A model generated the notes under the pieces. That model had not been told where the DNA came from. It did not search any database and saw nothing but the letters and a program-made list of their open reading frames with translations. DNA of 64,000 bases, from the NCBI GenBank assembly GCA_000469685.2, contig LS997564.1, forward strand, positions 3,054,940 to 3,118,939. Reading direction: 5' to 3'. The stretch is from Haemonchus contortus. Its lineage: Eukaryota; Nematoda; Chromadorea; Rhabditida; Trichostrongylidae. This document shows positions 23,380 through 34,329 of this stretch, one piece after another. The stretch's first letter is position 1. Each line of letters opens with the position of its first letter. The translations under genes were made by a program, and so were the position numbers.

Positions 23380-26300
23380 GCGAAGCTGGCTTTTATGTAA
23401 GTGCCATTAGATTCTTCCAAACTCATAAAAACTTGTGTCAGAGGAATTTTAAGAGTTGATAAACACTCAATGGTTCGGCCAGTTGAAAAGTATAAAGAGT
23501 ACGGAGCGCGGATAGCACAAGCATGGGTTCGAGTCCCACCCGAAGCTCAAGTTTTGCCCATAATTCGCCAACCTTCTGAAACGTTCGCATCGCGTTCTGC
23601 GGCTTAACAACAGCAGTCACTAAAGTATTAAGTCACAACAAATTGACCGATTATTACTAAGTATAATAATATGTATTAATAAATGCTAATATTGTAAATA
23701 TCAAGAAAACCTGAGTTCCTTATTCAATGTTTTTTGAGAAGTAAACACGCTGCGAGAAGCAAGTGAATGAATGTCTTCACTCGTACGCTCCCTGAGTACG
23801 TCTTTTTAGTTCAATCCTGTATTCTTCTTGGTTGGGTTCCTGAACGACATTGCTGGGTCATGGGCAGTTTTTTTTTGCAAAAGAGTGGTCAGGAATAAAG
23901 CGTGAAATAATATAGTTTGGAATATTTTTTAGTGACTTATTTGGCTTGTAGGCTCAGGTGGTTGTTCTCACAAGTTCGCTGGAAGTTATTTTTTATTTAC
24001 TATTAGGATGCTATAGATAATATGCCTTGAATATGAATAAGTACGCTTGTAAATTAACAAAAAAAAATTTCCTTGCGGTCGATATCCGTGAATCAACTTC
24101 AGTACATCATGCGACCCAACTTAATAATAAATAATTCGAGAGGAAGGCAGAGGACCTTTGCGGAGGATCGTCTATGAGTGAGCTCTTGAAAAAAGTTGAA
24201 AACCGAGTTAGATAGCTTCGAAGCTTGGAGGGCTATGAGGAGGATGCTTTGAAATGAGTTGAAGACGTTCGAGCGAAGATGCAGACGTCTCGGACTGATC
24301 TGAGAGGCGGAATCTTGAAGTGGGATAAGAAGTTGCCATGCTTGTCGTCGTCGTTGTCGTCGTCGTTGCTGCGGACGGCCACAATTAGATCAGCGCCCAC
24401 TTATTGGATGTCGTCGTCCACGCCTCCGTCTCGTGCAGGCCACAAGCCCTGCTATCCAGCCTGCTAGCTAGCAGTGGCTGTGTCGAGTCATCGAACAAAT
24501 TGTACGAGCATTTATGAGCTTAAGAGTGGAACTGATGCTTTGGATAATGAGAGCTTGCGGTTTTGGAGGGTCCCTGAGACTAAGCCCTATTATGAGTCTT
24601 CCCAAAATTTATTGGTTCTGAAGGATTTATGAGGAGGGTCAAGAACTGAAGATTCAAGGGATTTCTGAAAAGTGACTCCCGAAATTGCTTTGAAGCTCTG
24701 TGCATAAAAGGCAAATCTATTCTCTGGGAAGAATTTTTCATCTTCGAGTGGGTTGACAGAACGCGAAGCTCAGATACATATGAGCTCAGAGAGCCTATCC
24801 AATTAGTAAGGACGAAGAAAGCATATGTTTCTTTTGATTTTTCTCTCTGCAGATGAGTTGGACTCTGAGTACAAGGAAATCCAGTAAAGGGAGGATGAGG
24901 AAGGGATTGATAGTGTGATCTATTTTCTTTGAGAATGCTGCAACAAGCCGGATGAGACGGTGGTCACTCCATCGACATTCCTCCTCTCCTCTCTCATTAT
25001 CGTCAATTATCGAAGGCATCCGAGGTAGCTGTTGTTTAGAGCAAAAATCAAGGGTCCTCTTAAATCTGGAAGAGTCGATTTCTATGCCCCTCGTGCTGGC
25101 GAAAAATTAGTCCAATATCCGAACTGCGTCCCATATAACTGACTTTATTCATAAAAATCAATCAAACGAGTATTTTTTTCTTTTTAGGTTCATTTTTACA
25201 GTATCAGGAAAAATATGTAAGAAAAGCTTTAGAGCAGGACACACATAAAATATGGATGTAAACTATTTTTAAAAAGAAGCCGAGTTGTCAAGCTCCTTTC
25301 TAGTTTCTCGACAAATGAAAAATGTCTTTTGGAAGTAAAGCATGCGCTTTTAAGAGTCAGATTTCGTTCAAATATCAACTGGAAACTGATTCCTCTGCTA
25401 GTTTTTATTAATTTGAACCAAACTTCAGTGTTTGCTTTTGGAAAATATATGATCAAATCAAAGCATATATAGCTACCTTCCAGACTGGGCCACTCCGCCC
25501 AACCTGGGTTCAAACCCAAGTTCACAGTGTAAGTCCATGCCTTTTCTGACTCTCCCCCTTCCCCCTTATGGACTAAATCATATCGATCTCAAAATGAAGT
25601 TGCGAATCAAAGTTTGCGTCTTATGTCTATTTTAGCTATAAAGCTGATCCCCGTCTCCATTGGGATATTCTCCTGAAATTCCAGCACCTTATCGGCCTCC
25701 GTATGCCCAAAATGATCCTAAACCTCCCTCCAAAGTTAACAATATGGTGAGCTTTGACAAAGAAGTGGGATGACCCGAAATGCAAGTGAACCTCATGAAG
25801 ATGGACCGTTGAACCTGCGTCGAAGATTTACCTATCTATCGATGGTCGACTCGGAGGTTACTGATAGGTCGAGGAAAAACGCCGAATATATGTTTTGTCG
25901 AATTCAGGGGAGAACGGCATATCGTAGTCTTGAGTGGCCTCATTATAAGTGACTTCAGTATAGCTTCAGACTTTTGCAGCAGGCAAGTTGGAGGCGTGAA
26001 ACATACTCATTGTGTAGGCAAAATCAGCGCCGAGCATTTTGGAATTATTAAAACCTGGTTTTGAGGCTTTAGCGTTGATATTACACAGGCCATAGCCCAT
26101 GTCGCACATCATAGTAGGAAGAGAAAAATGTATCTTAAGGTCCTTTTCAAAGCTGTACCCAGACAGTTTCCTTTGTCTAGGTGCTAAAGCTTTGCAATAG
26201 CCTAGGTATGTGCTGGAGCCTCGAGGTTGAAAGTGTGACTCCTAAATGGCTCGTATACAGAAAAGAAGAGAAAAGAAAGCCAAACGATACTCTCGGATCT

Positions 26301-26670
26301 CCGAGCTGGGTCTCTTTTTGTTTTTGATTCAGCCCGTCTCCAAGAAGCGTATGAAGGTCTAGTTCCTCTGATTAATGGTAATTAATTCTTTGTTGTTGAT
26401 GAAAAGAATGGAAAAAGGTAATCCCAACCGAATCAAACGACCTCGAGTTAGTGGAAGGCTTTTCGGTCCAAGAACTTATTGGTCCGAGATTCGATCGTCG
26501 GAAAATCAGCCACGTTTCGTAACACGACAGGTCGTTTGACCTCGGCTCAAAGGTTTCTATACTTTGATATCCTTAGACAATTCTACCGTCTTTGGAGCAT
26601 GAAAGGTTTAAGTTCTAAAGGATGCTCTGATGTGGAATTTGATCCCTGGATTATGCGTTTTGTAGCTATG
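23380..26670. other. Unassigned sequence with tRNA-like relics and a (GTC)n run
   Basis: No gene supported. tRNA-like B-box fragments occur at about 23525-23540 (GGTTCGAGTCCCACC) and 25506-25520 (GGGTTCAAACCC), probably SINE relics. An interrupted GTC trinucleotide run lies at 24344-24368. Confidence 0.35.
24344..24368 (+). repeat. Interrupted (GTC)n microsatellite
   Basis: Two runs of three GTC units are separated and followed by GTT variants. Confidence 0.8.
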
Positions 26671-26677
26671 ATACCTG

Positions 26678-26693
26678 GCGCTACTCAAATCCT
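26678..26693. repeat. RTE target-site duplication, 3' side
   Basis: The 16-bp sequence is identical to 29835-29850 and immediately borders the 3' tail of the element. Confidence 0.93.
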
Positions 26694-29600
26694 TCTTCTT
26701 CTTATTCTTCAGCGCCTGTCCCGCGTGTAGGCGGGGTCCGCTTTTCTGATATGTTGACGCCACTTCTCCCGATTAAACGCTTGATCGGGGTGGATGTTAA
26801 CCGTTTTGAGGTCTTCGTGCAACGTATCGAGCCATCGCTGCTTTGGGCGCCCTCTAGGCCGTCTTCCGGACACGTCTAGGTTGAGACCGATCTTACGAAC
26901 ACTGCCTTCGTCCGCACGGAGAACGTGGCCATACCAACGGAGTCGGGCTTCGCGCATTTTATCGACAATGGGCGCTACACCGAATCGCTCCCTGATGGCG
27001 TCATTACTTATGCGATCTAGTCGTGTTACTCCGGCTGTCCAGCGCAGCATCTTGGTCTCCATCACACTGAGACGAGCTTCTACTTCTTTGGTCGTAGGCC
27101 AGCACTCGGCGCCGTAAATCGCGACGGGGCGGATGACGGTTCTGTAGATTTTTGATTTCAGTCGCTCAGGGATGTTCTTATCGCAGAGTACGCCAGTCAT
27201 TGAGCGCCACTTCAACCACGCTGCATTCACGCGAGAATTCGTTTCAAAACCCAGGCTGCCGTCAGACGCAAGTGCCGATCCAAGGTACTTGAAGGTTGTT
27301 GTCCGTGTGAGCTCAGTGCCATTGATCTTGATAGAGCCTGGCTCGCTCGAATCAGTGGTCAAGTACTCAGTCTTTTTGACGTTTAACCTGAGCCCGAACC
27401 TAGCCAGACGGTCGGACCAGGTCTGCACCTGTGACTCGAGCTCGCTTTTGTCTTCGCTGGCGAGCATCACATCATCGGCATAAAGAAGCGTCCATGGAGC
27501 CGGCTTCTGGAGGTCTTTTGTAATGGCATCCATGACGACAACAAAAAGTAGTGGGGATAACGCAGAGCCCTGGTGTACTCCGACGGAGATGGGGAAATCC
27601 GTCGATGTGCCCGCTGCCGTTTGCACTCGGCTTTTTGGGCTAGTGTAAAGGATGCGCACCCACTCAATAAGCTCTTCGGGAACGCCATGCTGTCGTAAGG
27701 CATACCATATAACGTCACGCGGAACGCGGTCGAAAGCCTTCTCCAAGTCTAGAAAGGCAAGATGTACCGGTCTTCGTTTTTCGCGATGCTTTTCTAGTAG
27801 AAGGCGAGTGGCGTGTATGGCATCAATGGTGCTGCAACCAGAGACAAAACCACACTGATTGGTGGTCAGCTCGACGATGTCGCGGATACGACTGTCCACA
27901 ATTCGCTCAAAGATTTTCATGCTGTGCGAGAGCAGGCGAATTGGGCGATAGCAAGCGCAGTCTCCAGGACTGCCCTTCTTTTTCCAAATAGGAATCGTCG
28001 TGCTCTGTTGCCAGCTCTCAGGCACCTTCTTCTCTGCGACGACCTGATTGAAGAAGTCCGTCAACCACCCTGCAGGATTCCAGCATTTCGATTTCCACAG
28101 GTCCGCTGCTAAGTCGTCAGGACCAGTTGCTTTGCCTGATTTCATCCTCTTCATAGCCGTAATTGTCTCCCTCACAGTTATCTTCTGGACAGGACCGTAT
28201 ACTGGCGGAGCGCAAGGGATGGCGGGATGAGCAAATTCGACTGTCGAGATGTTTTCGAAGTACTCTCGCCATCGTTTCAGTGTTTGCTTGCGGTCCGTCA
28301 GGAGGTGACCATTCTCATCATTTATGCCGAAGAACCTTTCTATATCCTCGGTCTGGCGATGGCGGGTCTTTGCGAGACGGTAAACATACCGCTCACCGTC
28401 GCGAGACTCGAGCTTCTCGTTCAATTCGGCAAAATGAGCTGCCTTCACAGAAGCAACGACCTTCTTCGCCTCTTTCTTCGCGATCTGATAGCGCTGCCAA
28501 TTATCGGCTGTCTTTTCCGAAAGGAATGCGTGGTATTGCTTTTTCTTCTCACGTACTTTATCCCTTACATGATCCGTCCACAGCCATGTTTGCTTGTCAA
28601 TCTTTCGTCGTCCAGGCTTGGTCATGCCGAGCTCCGACCGTGCAACCCGGGTTATCGCTTCGACAGCACTCTTCCAAGTTTCATCGACAGTCGTTACCGC
28701 CGGTAATAGAATGCGAGAGACGACGGCCAATTCCTTTTCTTTTTCCTTCAGTCGCCACCACTTGATTCTCGCTGGCCCACACCTTTCGGCAACTTTCGGT
28801 TTCGGCGGGGCGATCTTTAGCGTACAAATCAGCGGTCGATGTTGTGTAGCGACCGTTTCATAAGGTACTGTCTTCGCGTCTGTTACGAGTCCCTGATCGC
28901 GATGCCTGACAAGGACGAAATCGATTTGTGTTCTGTTTTCACCGCTATAGAAGGTAATGAGATGAGAGTCACGCTTACGGAATTTCGTGTTTACAATGAC
29001 GAGATTATGCGAATCTGCATACTCAAGAATTCGCTCGCCATCAGTATTGCGTGACCCATACCCAAAACCACCATGACAGCTATAACCGTCTTTAGTAGCT
29101 CCTACATGACCATTAAGATCACCTGCAACAACTAGTGCTTCTTGTAACGGTACTTCAGCTGTCTTCTCATCTAGCAGGTTCCAGAACTTGTCCTTGGTTT
29201 GTTCAGAGCATCCAGCCTGTGGAGCATACGCTGAGAAGAAATGGTATTTTTGGCATTCGATGACCACAATGATCTTCATTAAGCGATCATCGAAGCGCTC
29301 CACGCCCACTATCGAATCACGGAACCTTTCAGAGACAATTATGCCAACTCCATTGGTGGTTTTGGGTCCACCACAGAGAACGGCTTTGAAGCCGTGGCCA
29401 ATGTCCCTCGACTTGCAGCAGGACCACCTCGTTTCCTGCACGGCACAGAAATCAATTCTTCGACGCTCTAGAGCTTCTGCTAACTCATACGAGCGTCCCG
29501 TTAATGTGCCAACATTTAACGTCGCAACGCGAGTCTTCCATACGTTGCGGGACTTTTGGACTAGCCTAGTTGCCCCCCGATGCCGTCCTTGCACCGGAGA

Positions 29601-29834
29601 CCCTCGCATACTTTTCACACTCACCGGGCCTTGCAAGTGCGCGTCGGCTCCCGCGGACGCCGTAGCATTACATCGAGATTCTTTGAGTGACATTAACATT
29701 TTTGATGTGACTGGGGTGTTCGTAGGCCGGCCTGTCACGGGGCCTGTCGCCTGCATTCGAATGTCCGTGGTCAGCTCAGCCCACAGAGTGGGCAGTTTCC
29801 AGTGGCACCCCTTGGAGGAACGGACTTCGCCACC
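26694..29834 (-). mobile_element. Full-length RTE-type non-LTR retrotransposon
   Basis: A 3.14-kb element lies on the minus strand between two identical 16-bp copies of GCGCTACTCAAATCCT (26678-26693 and 29835-29850), a target-site duplication. The 5' end is at 29834. The 3' end is a short A/G-rich simple tail (AAGAATAAGAAGAAGA on the minus strand) instead of a long poly(A), as in the RTE clade. It carries one intact endonuclease-RT ORF. Length, single ORF, short tail and domain order all fit RTE. The perfect duplication and unbroken ORF indicate a recent insertion. Confidence 0.95.
26709..29756 (-). CDS. RTE retrotransposon endonuclease/reverse transcriptase
   Basis: This intact 1015-residue polyprotein nicks target DNA and reverse transcribes the element RNA by target-primed reverse transcription. 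The AP-type endonuclease (about residues 76-313) shows LNVGTLTG, CAVQETRW (catalytic Glu), SAYAPQ, VAGDLNGHVG, TQIDFVLVR and QHRPL. A basic linker follows. The RT (about 575-800) shows YRPIRLLS, LAFLDLEKAFDRVPR with the first catalytic Asp near 670, GVHQGSALSPLLF, and the LLYADDVML box near 757-765. The C-terminal part has WYGHVLRAD and RRPRGRPKQRW. The usual Met is at 29756, but the same frame is open without a stop to the element's first base (26 more codons), so translation may begin upstream or as part of a fusion. There are no frameshifts or stops. Overlapping frames on the opposite strand are shadows. Confidence 0.97.
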   Translation of the reverse strand: MQATGPVTGRPTNTPVTSKMLMSLKESRCNATASAGADAHLQGPVSVKSMRGSPVQGRHRGATRLVQKSRNVWKTRVATLNVGTLTGRSYELAEALERRRIDFCAVQETRWSCCKSRDIGHGFKAVLCGGPKTTNGVGIIVSERFRDSIVGVERFDDRLMKIIVVIECQKYHFFSAYAPQAGCSEQTKDKFWNLLDEKTAEVPLQEALVVAGDLNGHVGATKDGYSCHGGFGYGSRNTDGERILEYADSHNLVIVNTKFRKRDSHLITFYSGENRTQIDFVLVRHRDQGLVTDAKTVPYETVATQHRPLICTLKIAPPKPKVAERCGPARIKWWRLKEKEKELAVVSRILLPAVTTVDETWKSAVEAITRVARSELGMTKPGRRKIDKQTWLWTDHVRDKVREKKKQYHAFLSEKTADNWQRYQIAKKEAKKVVASVKAAHFAELNEKLESRDGERYVYRLAKTRHRQTEDIERFFGINDENGHLLTDRKQTLKRWREYFENISTVEFAHPAIPCAPPVYGPVQKITVRETITAMKRMKSGKATGPDDLAADLWKSKCWNPAGWLTDFFNQVVAEKKVPESWQQSTTIPIWKKKGSPGDCACYRPIRLLSHSMKIFERIVDSRIRDIVELTTNQCGFVSGCSTIDAIHATRLLLEKHREKRRPVHLAFLDLEKAFDRVPRDVIWYALRQHGVPEELIEWVRILYTSPKSRVQTAAGTSTDFPISVGVHQGSALSPLLFVVVMDAITKDLQKPAPWTLLYADDVMLASEDKSELESQVQTWSDRLARFGLRLNVKKTEYLTTDSSEPGSIKINGTELTRTTTFKYLGSALASDGSLGFETNSRVNAAWLKWRSMTGVLCDKNIPERLKSKIYRTVIRPVAIYGAECWPTTKEVEARLSVMETKMLRWTAGVTRLDRISNDAIRERFGVAPIVDKMREARLRWYGHVLRADEGSVRKIGLNLDVSGRRPRGRPKQRWLDTLHEDLKTVNIHPDQAFNREKWRQHIRKADPAYTRDRR

Positions 29835-29850
29835 GCGCTACTCAAATCCT
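29835..29850. repeat. RTE target-site duplication, 5' side
   Basis: The 16-bp sequence is identical to 26678-26693 and immediately borders the 5' end of the element. Confidence 0.93.
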
Positions 29851-30716
29851 CTCCTTGATTTTCAAGAAAAAAAAAAACACCGACTTCTCTCAATCCGGTG
29901 CTTGGCTCGGCGCTGCATCTGCTGCTTACCCAGAGATGGTCGTACTTCTGAAGATGTTCCTCCTTTTTTAAAGAAAATGCTCAGCTGGTCGTTAATGCCG
30001 TATACCACCGAATCCGACCTAATCCTGGGTCAAAAATTAACAGATTGTTTGGTCCTCCGATTCATCGCTCAGGTGCAGCGGATTCCCGTTCTCTATATAT
30101 CCCCCTTTTCCTAAATTCTATTACTCCCATTAAATTGACGTTGATTGCATGGCGCATCCCCAAAGGGATTGATGAGCGTGAAGCATATCGAGCCCCTACC
30201 GCAAATGATTATTTCCGACGTTAAGGAATGCCCTAATGTCCTTGCCTTGTCCCTCCTATGTCAGCTCTCGTAAGAGCTATTAACGAAGATAGGCATCGGG
30301 CCTTATAGTCTTTTATGCATTTCACATCCTATCAGGCTCATCATGACCTCCCTAACAGACCTATCATGAGATATATTGAAAAGTGAGGTGTAATCATTGC
30401 TCAAACTTGGGCTCAGCTGAAAAATGGTGCTGCCGTTACCGTGTAGGCTCTGCTATCTCGATTTGGAGCTTCAGAAGCATAATACAAGAAAGCTTCTTCA
30501 TAGAAAGTGCCACTTATCTACCGAATTATGCTTTTGGTTAACTGCCACTTATAACAAAGCTGCTGCTCCTGAGAAAATTCTCGATAAAAAGGTCTCTTGC
30601 AGCTCTGGACGGAGAGCGCTGGGCTCTAGCTGACGAACATCCTTCGAATGCTGTGGAAAGGCACTTTCCATTGTATTGGCTTTTGAAAGTACATATATGT
30701 CCAGTATGGTGTAGTG
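29851..30716. other. Unassigned sequence
   Basis: No gene or repeat could be supported between the RTE target duplication and the SINE at 30.7 kb. Confidence 0.35.
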
Positions 30717-31018
30717 GCGGAGGTGATTTAGTGGCAAGTGACGGTATGTGAGTGAGGTATCACACACATAGTCAGGAGTTCAAAAACCGGATCGTTGTCC
30801 GCCTGGGCCGACCAGACCTTCCATTCCCTTCGGGGCCGGTTAATTGGTATCACTCTCGTTTGGGAGGATAAAAGCACTGATTTGTACATCGGCTGGCTAA
30901 TGCAAGTCATTGGGTAAGCCAAATAAGCATTCAATATGCCACTGCAATTCTGATTGGAAGTCGAATGCGAAGGCGCATCCCTCAGACGGGATTGATCTAC
31001 GTCCAAAGACTTCGTGGA
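30717..31018 (+). repeat. tRNA-derived SINE, near full length
   Basis: The head GGAGGTGATTTAGTGGCAAGTG (A box) and TCAGGAGTTCAAAAACCGG (B box) are followed by GTCCGCCTGGGCCGACCAGACCTTCC, the body block AAAAGCACTGATTTGTACATCGGCTGG (30866-30892), a CATTGGGTAAGCCAAATAAGCATTC block and GGAAGTCGAATGCGAAGGCGCATCCC. The order is identical to 7.47 kb. Confidence 0.75.
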
Positions 31019-31019
31019 C

Positions 31020-32680
31020 TTTATATCCAGTTAATATGATTACGTTGGCTCATTAGATTAGAACTGCTCACTTGAGGGTTTCCACAGGGACGAGGTCTCT
31101 CGATAAAGTTCAATTTATTGGATTATTGGATTAGTATCACCATCACTCAACTCATCCTTAACTTTCCTGGATCTTCGCGAACACGCGTGCAGAGTTTGCG
31201 ATGTATTGCTCGGGTCCTTTGAAGCGTACACTGCTTTCTATACCTCAGCGCCTAGCTAACTGTCTCAGTTCAATCACAAACGATCCAAATCTACCCTGCG
31301 CAATTTTTATGAGAACAACGCCATCGTTATCTTGTTCATTCAAATATCTCCATTACTGGTGGAGCTAATAACCCAAAAGCAAAAACTTGGGTTCAACTCA
31401 GAAGAACCGGGTCACTAAGGACTTCGCTGCCTCGACCTACAATCGACCATTTTTCAATCTGGCAGCGCTACATGTGTGTAGCATACCTGGGGGTTGGAGC
31501 TCCATCCTGGGGGATATCTCGGAAACGTTTTTATCGTAGGTTATGATTACAGAATCTGAGCTGTCGGTCTGTCCTTATTCGTTACGTAGTCTGACATTGG
31601 TCTTAGCAGCTACTATCTGTGCCGATCTATGGACCAACACCTTGGTGGAAGACACTTTTTCTATCCTGGAAAGACCATAGGGCCAACGAGCTCTGGACCC
31701 AAAAATCGAGCCTACTACCGTATGGGTATGTATCGTCGTAATCTAAAGAGAGAACATTGGAGAAGCCTAAACCTTCGCGCCGAATTGAATTCGGAAAATC
31801 GGACAAAAATGACTTGAACTGCTTCATAATTTTTGAGAAGCCCAGTGTTTGGTTCGTACAACTTATCTATGGATTCATTAGCTGTTACGGGTGCTGGTCT
31901 CAAGGCCAGTTATGCCTACTGAACAAAAATGGTTGAATAGAAGTTGTAAGCCGACAAAATGGTTAGTCGAAAGTACGAAATGTTTTGTGGAACAGGAAAA
32001 GAGCCACGTAAAAGGCAGTATCAAGAATGATTTCTATGAGAAAAAGTCGGCACTGAGAAAATTTCGCGGCGGTCTTCTGAGGACAGCATTACGAATCAAG
32101 AGATAAACGCCGGAAGAAGACATCCTGCTGAACGACTCAGATAAAGATCTTGTGCTTGATTGAATAGATTCCTCTGCTTCTTTCCTGATGTAACAGACAT
32201 CCCGAGAAGATGCAGAATGAGGTTAGCGAGAATTGAATCTGCATAGGAGGAGAAGGCAGGATTAGGCAACGATGAGTTCCCTTGGCGGTATGTGAAGTAG
32301 TCTAGCGCCTTGGAAAGGAAGCGATGAACTATGCTTGGATAATCGAAATTCAGAAGAATCTATGGAAGCTGATGAAAAGGAACACCTGAACGAGTGTGGG
32401 ACTTCAAAAGAGACCCAACTAGTGTAACCCTGCTAGCCCTCTGACTCCACCTGAAAGATGCGATCAACATATAGAGCAGGTGAAGTTGTTGCTCCTAAGC
32501 CACCTTCTAGATTGTTCGAGTTACTCTATACCGCAGTTGCCGGTTGAAGTCTAAGCTCCTACTTGGAAGATAATCCTCAAGCAGCTCCAAGTAAAGGAAT
32601 TTCATACAACCGAAGCAAAAAAAGAAACAAAAAAACCTTTCAAATCCAAAAACCAGAATTTTATCTCTATCTCTATCGTC
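31020..32680. other. Unassigned sequence
   Basis: No gene or repeat could be supported. Opposed short open frames at 31.63-31.90 kb have no domain or splice support. Confidence 0.35.
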
Positions 32681-32691
32681 GGAGTGTTGAC

Positions 32692-33079
32692 GGGTTCGGC
32701 AACTTCTCCCCTAACACGGCGTCGCACACGCCGCACCCGCCGCCTGTCGCAGGATCGCGATGAAAGATTGGAGCGCGCAATTTGTGAGGTAGGGAGTCCT
32801 TTAATTGTTTGAATTGGCTGGTCGCTCCCTTCAATTTCAATGCGGTATTGATCGTTGTTTATATAGGAGGAGTCATTTTAATTAATCAAGTCTAATAAAC
32901 ATGAAAACTAAAAAGAAACAGAAGAAAAAACGATAAAATCCAACGAAAAAGTAAGCCAGTCAAGGAAAAATATCGCGTCCTATCGATTGGCGGGAGGCGG
33001 GGTGAGTACGGTAATTGCAGTGACATTTGCCGCATGCCGCAAGGGAGTATGCCGCGATAGGGGAGAAGTTCCGTTACCC
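32692..33079 (-). mobile_element. Mutator-like MITE, copy 1
   Basis: A 388-bp non-coding element has imperfect terminal inverted repeats beginning GGGT and sharing AACTTCTCCCCTA. It is flanked by a perfect 9-bp duplication AGTGTTGAC (32683-32691 and 33080-33088). Nine-bp duplications and GGG-type termini point to the Mutator (MULE) superfamily. The interior is CG-rich near the left end and AT-rich in the middle. It is the same family as 54775-55154, in inverse orientation. No transposase is present, so it depends on one made elsewhere. Confidence 0.85.
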
Positions 33080-33489
33080 AGTGTTGACAGTGGTGAATAC
33101 CAACCGTCTCCAATCGCTGGTTGGGCATTCCAGTACAATACTATAAATTACAGAAATGCGTCCTTCAAAGAATAGTGGACCATTTTCTTCCTTTTTCCCA
33201 AACCTGATTGATGAGCGTCGTTCATTTGTATATTTATTGTTTACTTACTCATTGTGACTTTCGCCACAACCTTTAACATATGACCTAAGCTACCGTAATC
33301 AGAGCTGAACTGGCATAACTTAGCGATCCGCTGTCGGAGCTTCATTGAATAAGGAAGAAGGTAATCGCTTCTAATTGCGAATGCAAAGAGAGTTCCTTAA
33401 GCGTATTCTTTGACCGTTGTTCGGCCAAGCTTCAACCCTACCGGTGATGTTGAGCAAAGGAGACGAGACGAGTACTAGGGCCATTCAAG

Positions 33490-33921
33490 ATGGCATGTAC
33501 CGCTTCATTCCCTTCTAAGCATTTCATTTCTTTTTCATCGCTTTCCAAAACTCTCACGATCAAAAACTGCGGAAAAGGGGAGTTTTTGGTCATGGGTAAG
33601 TCAGTAGGAGAGCTTTCTGACTGTGGAAGAAAAGAATCAAACTTTAAACAAAAAAAAAGAAAGTTGGAATTCCCACTTTCGATCGTCTTTGAAAAAAAGA
33701 GCAGTGTCATAACTAATGGTAAGTAGCCACTCCATGGGAAATGACCATTGAAACGAAGCCAGAAATAAATAGCATTGGAACGTAGGAACAGCGCTGGAGA
33801 AAGCATATATCAGGCATTATGAAAGCACGAGAATTTCTTGTCAGATGCCAATCAAATTTCTGCTGTCCAAACGATTGTTGAATGGATTCGGACTGAAAAA
33901 ACTCCGAATACCTCTTCATGA
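33490..33921 (+). CDS. Candidate two-exon gene (unknown protein)
   Basis: An ATG at 33490 opens exon 1, which ends at the strong donor AATG/GTAAGTAG (33718/33719). The acceptor TTTCTTGTCAG precedes 33845. Joined in phase, the short second exon (ANQISAVQTIVEWIRTEK-like, about 26 codons) ends at TGA 33919-33921. The predicted product is about 100 residues and Lys/Ser-rich, with no domain or signal peptide recognised. A competing longer frame starts at the second acceptor (33845, 159 codons), and minus-strand frames also overlap, so the model is tentative. Confidence 0.3.
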
Positions 33922-34329
33922 AATGCTTAATCGATTTCCTCTCAAAGGAATTTCCCTCCCATCATCTCTGAACTCTTTTGTTCGGGAAAAATCCACGGAA
34001 TCGAGAGGAGATTTCTCAAATGAGTCCCATAGTTGTTTACGGGGAATGGGACGGCATGCAATCCAGCTGTCTGAGATTACGCCACATCTTTTGCTTCACG
34101 TTCAAGACGGTGAGATGTTTGAATGCTCATCGGCTTCGACTATTCCAACACGGTACCAAAAGCACACGAACCGGGCCAATTTTCCGTTATCGTCTACTTG
34201 TGGATCCAATGGGCGATGTTGCTTATCGCTTGCCCGTGCACATCAGTCATTATTCCAGCATGCGTCATGCATTCCACCATTACTCATATTGATGGATGTG
34301 ATTGATTTGTTGCTGAATCTATGACTCAT

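Noticed and set aside
28163..30114. Long plus-strand open frames (200, 159 and 308 codons)
   Set aside because: They are antisense shadows of the intact RTE ORF and its 5' flank. The minus frame has all catalytic motifs and these have none.
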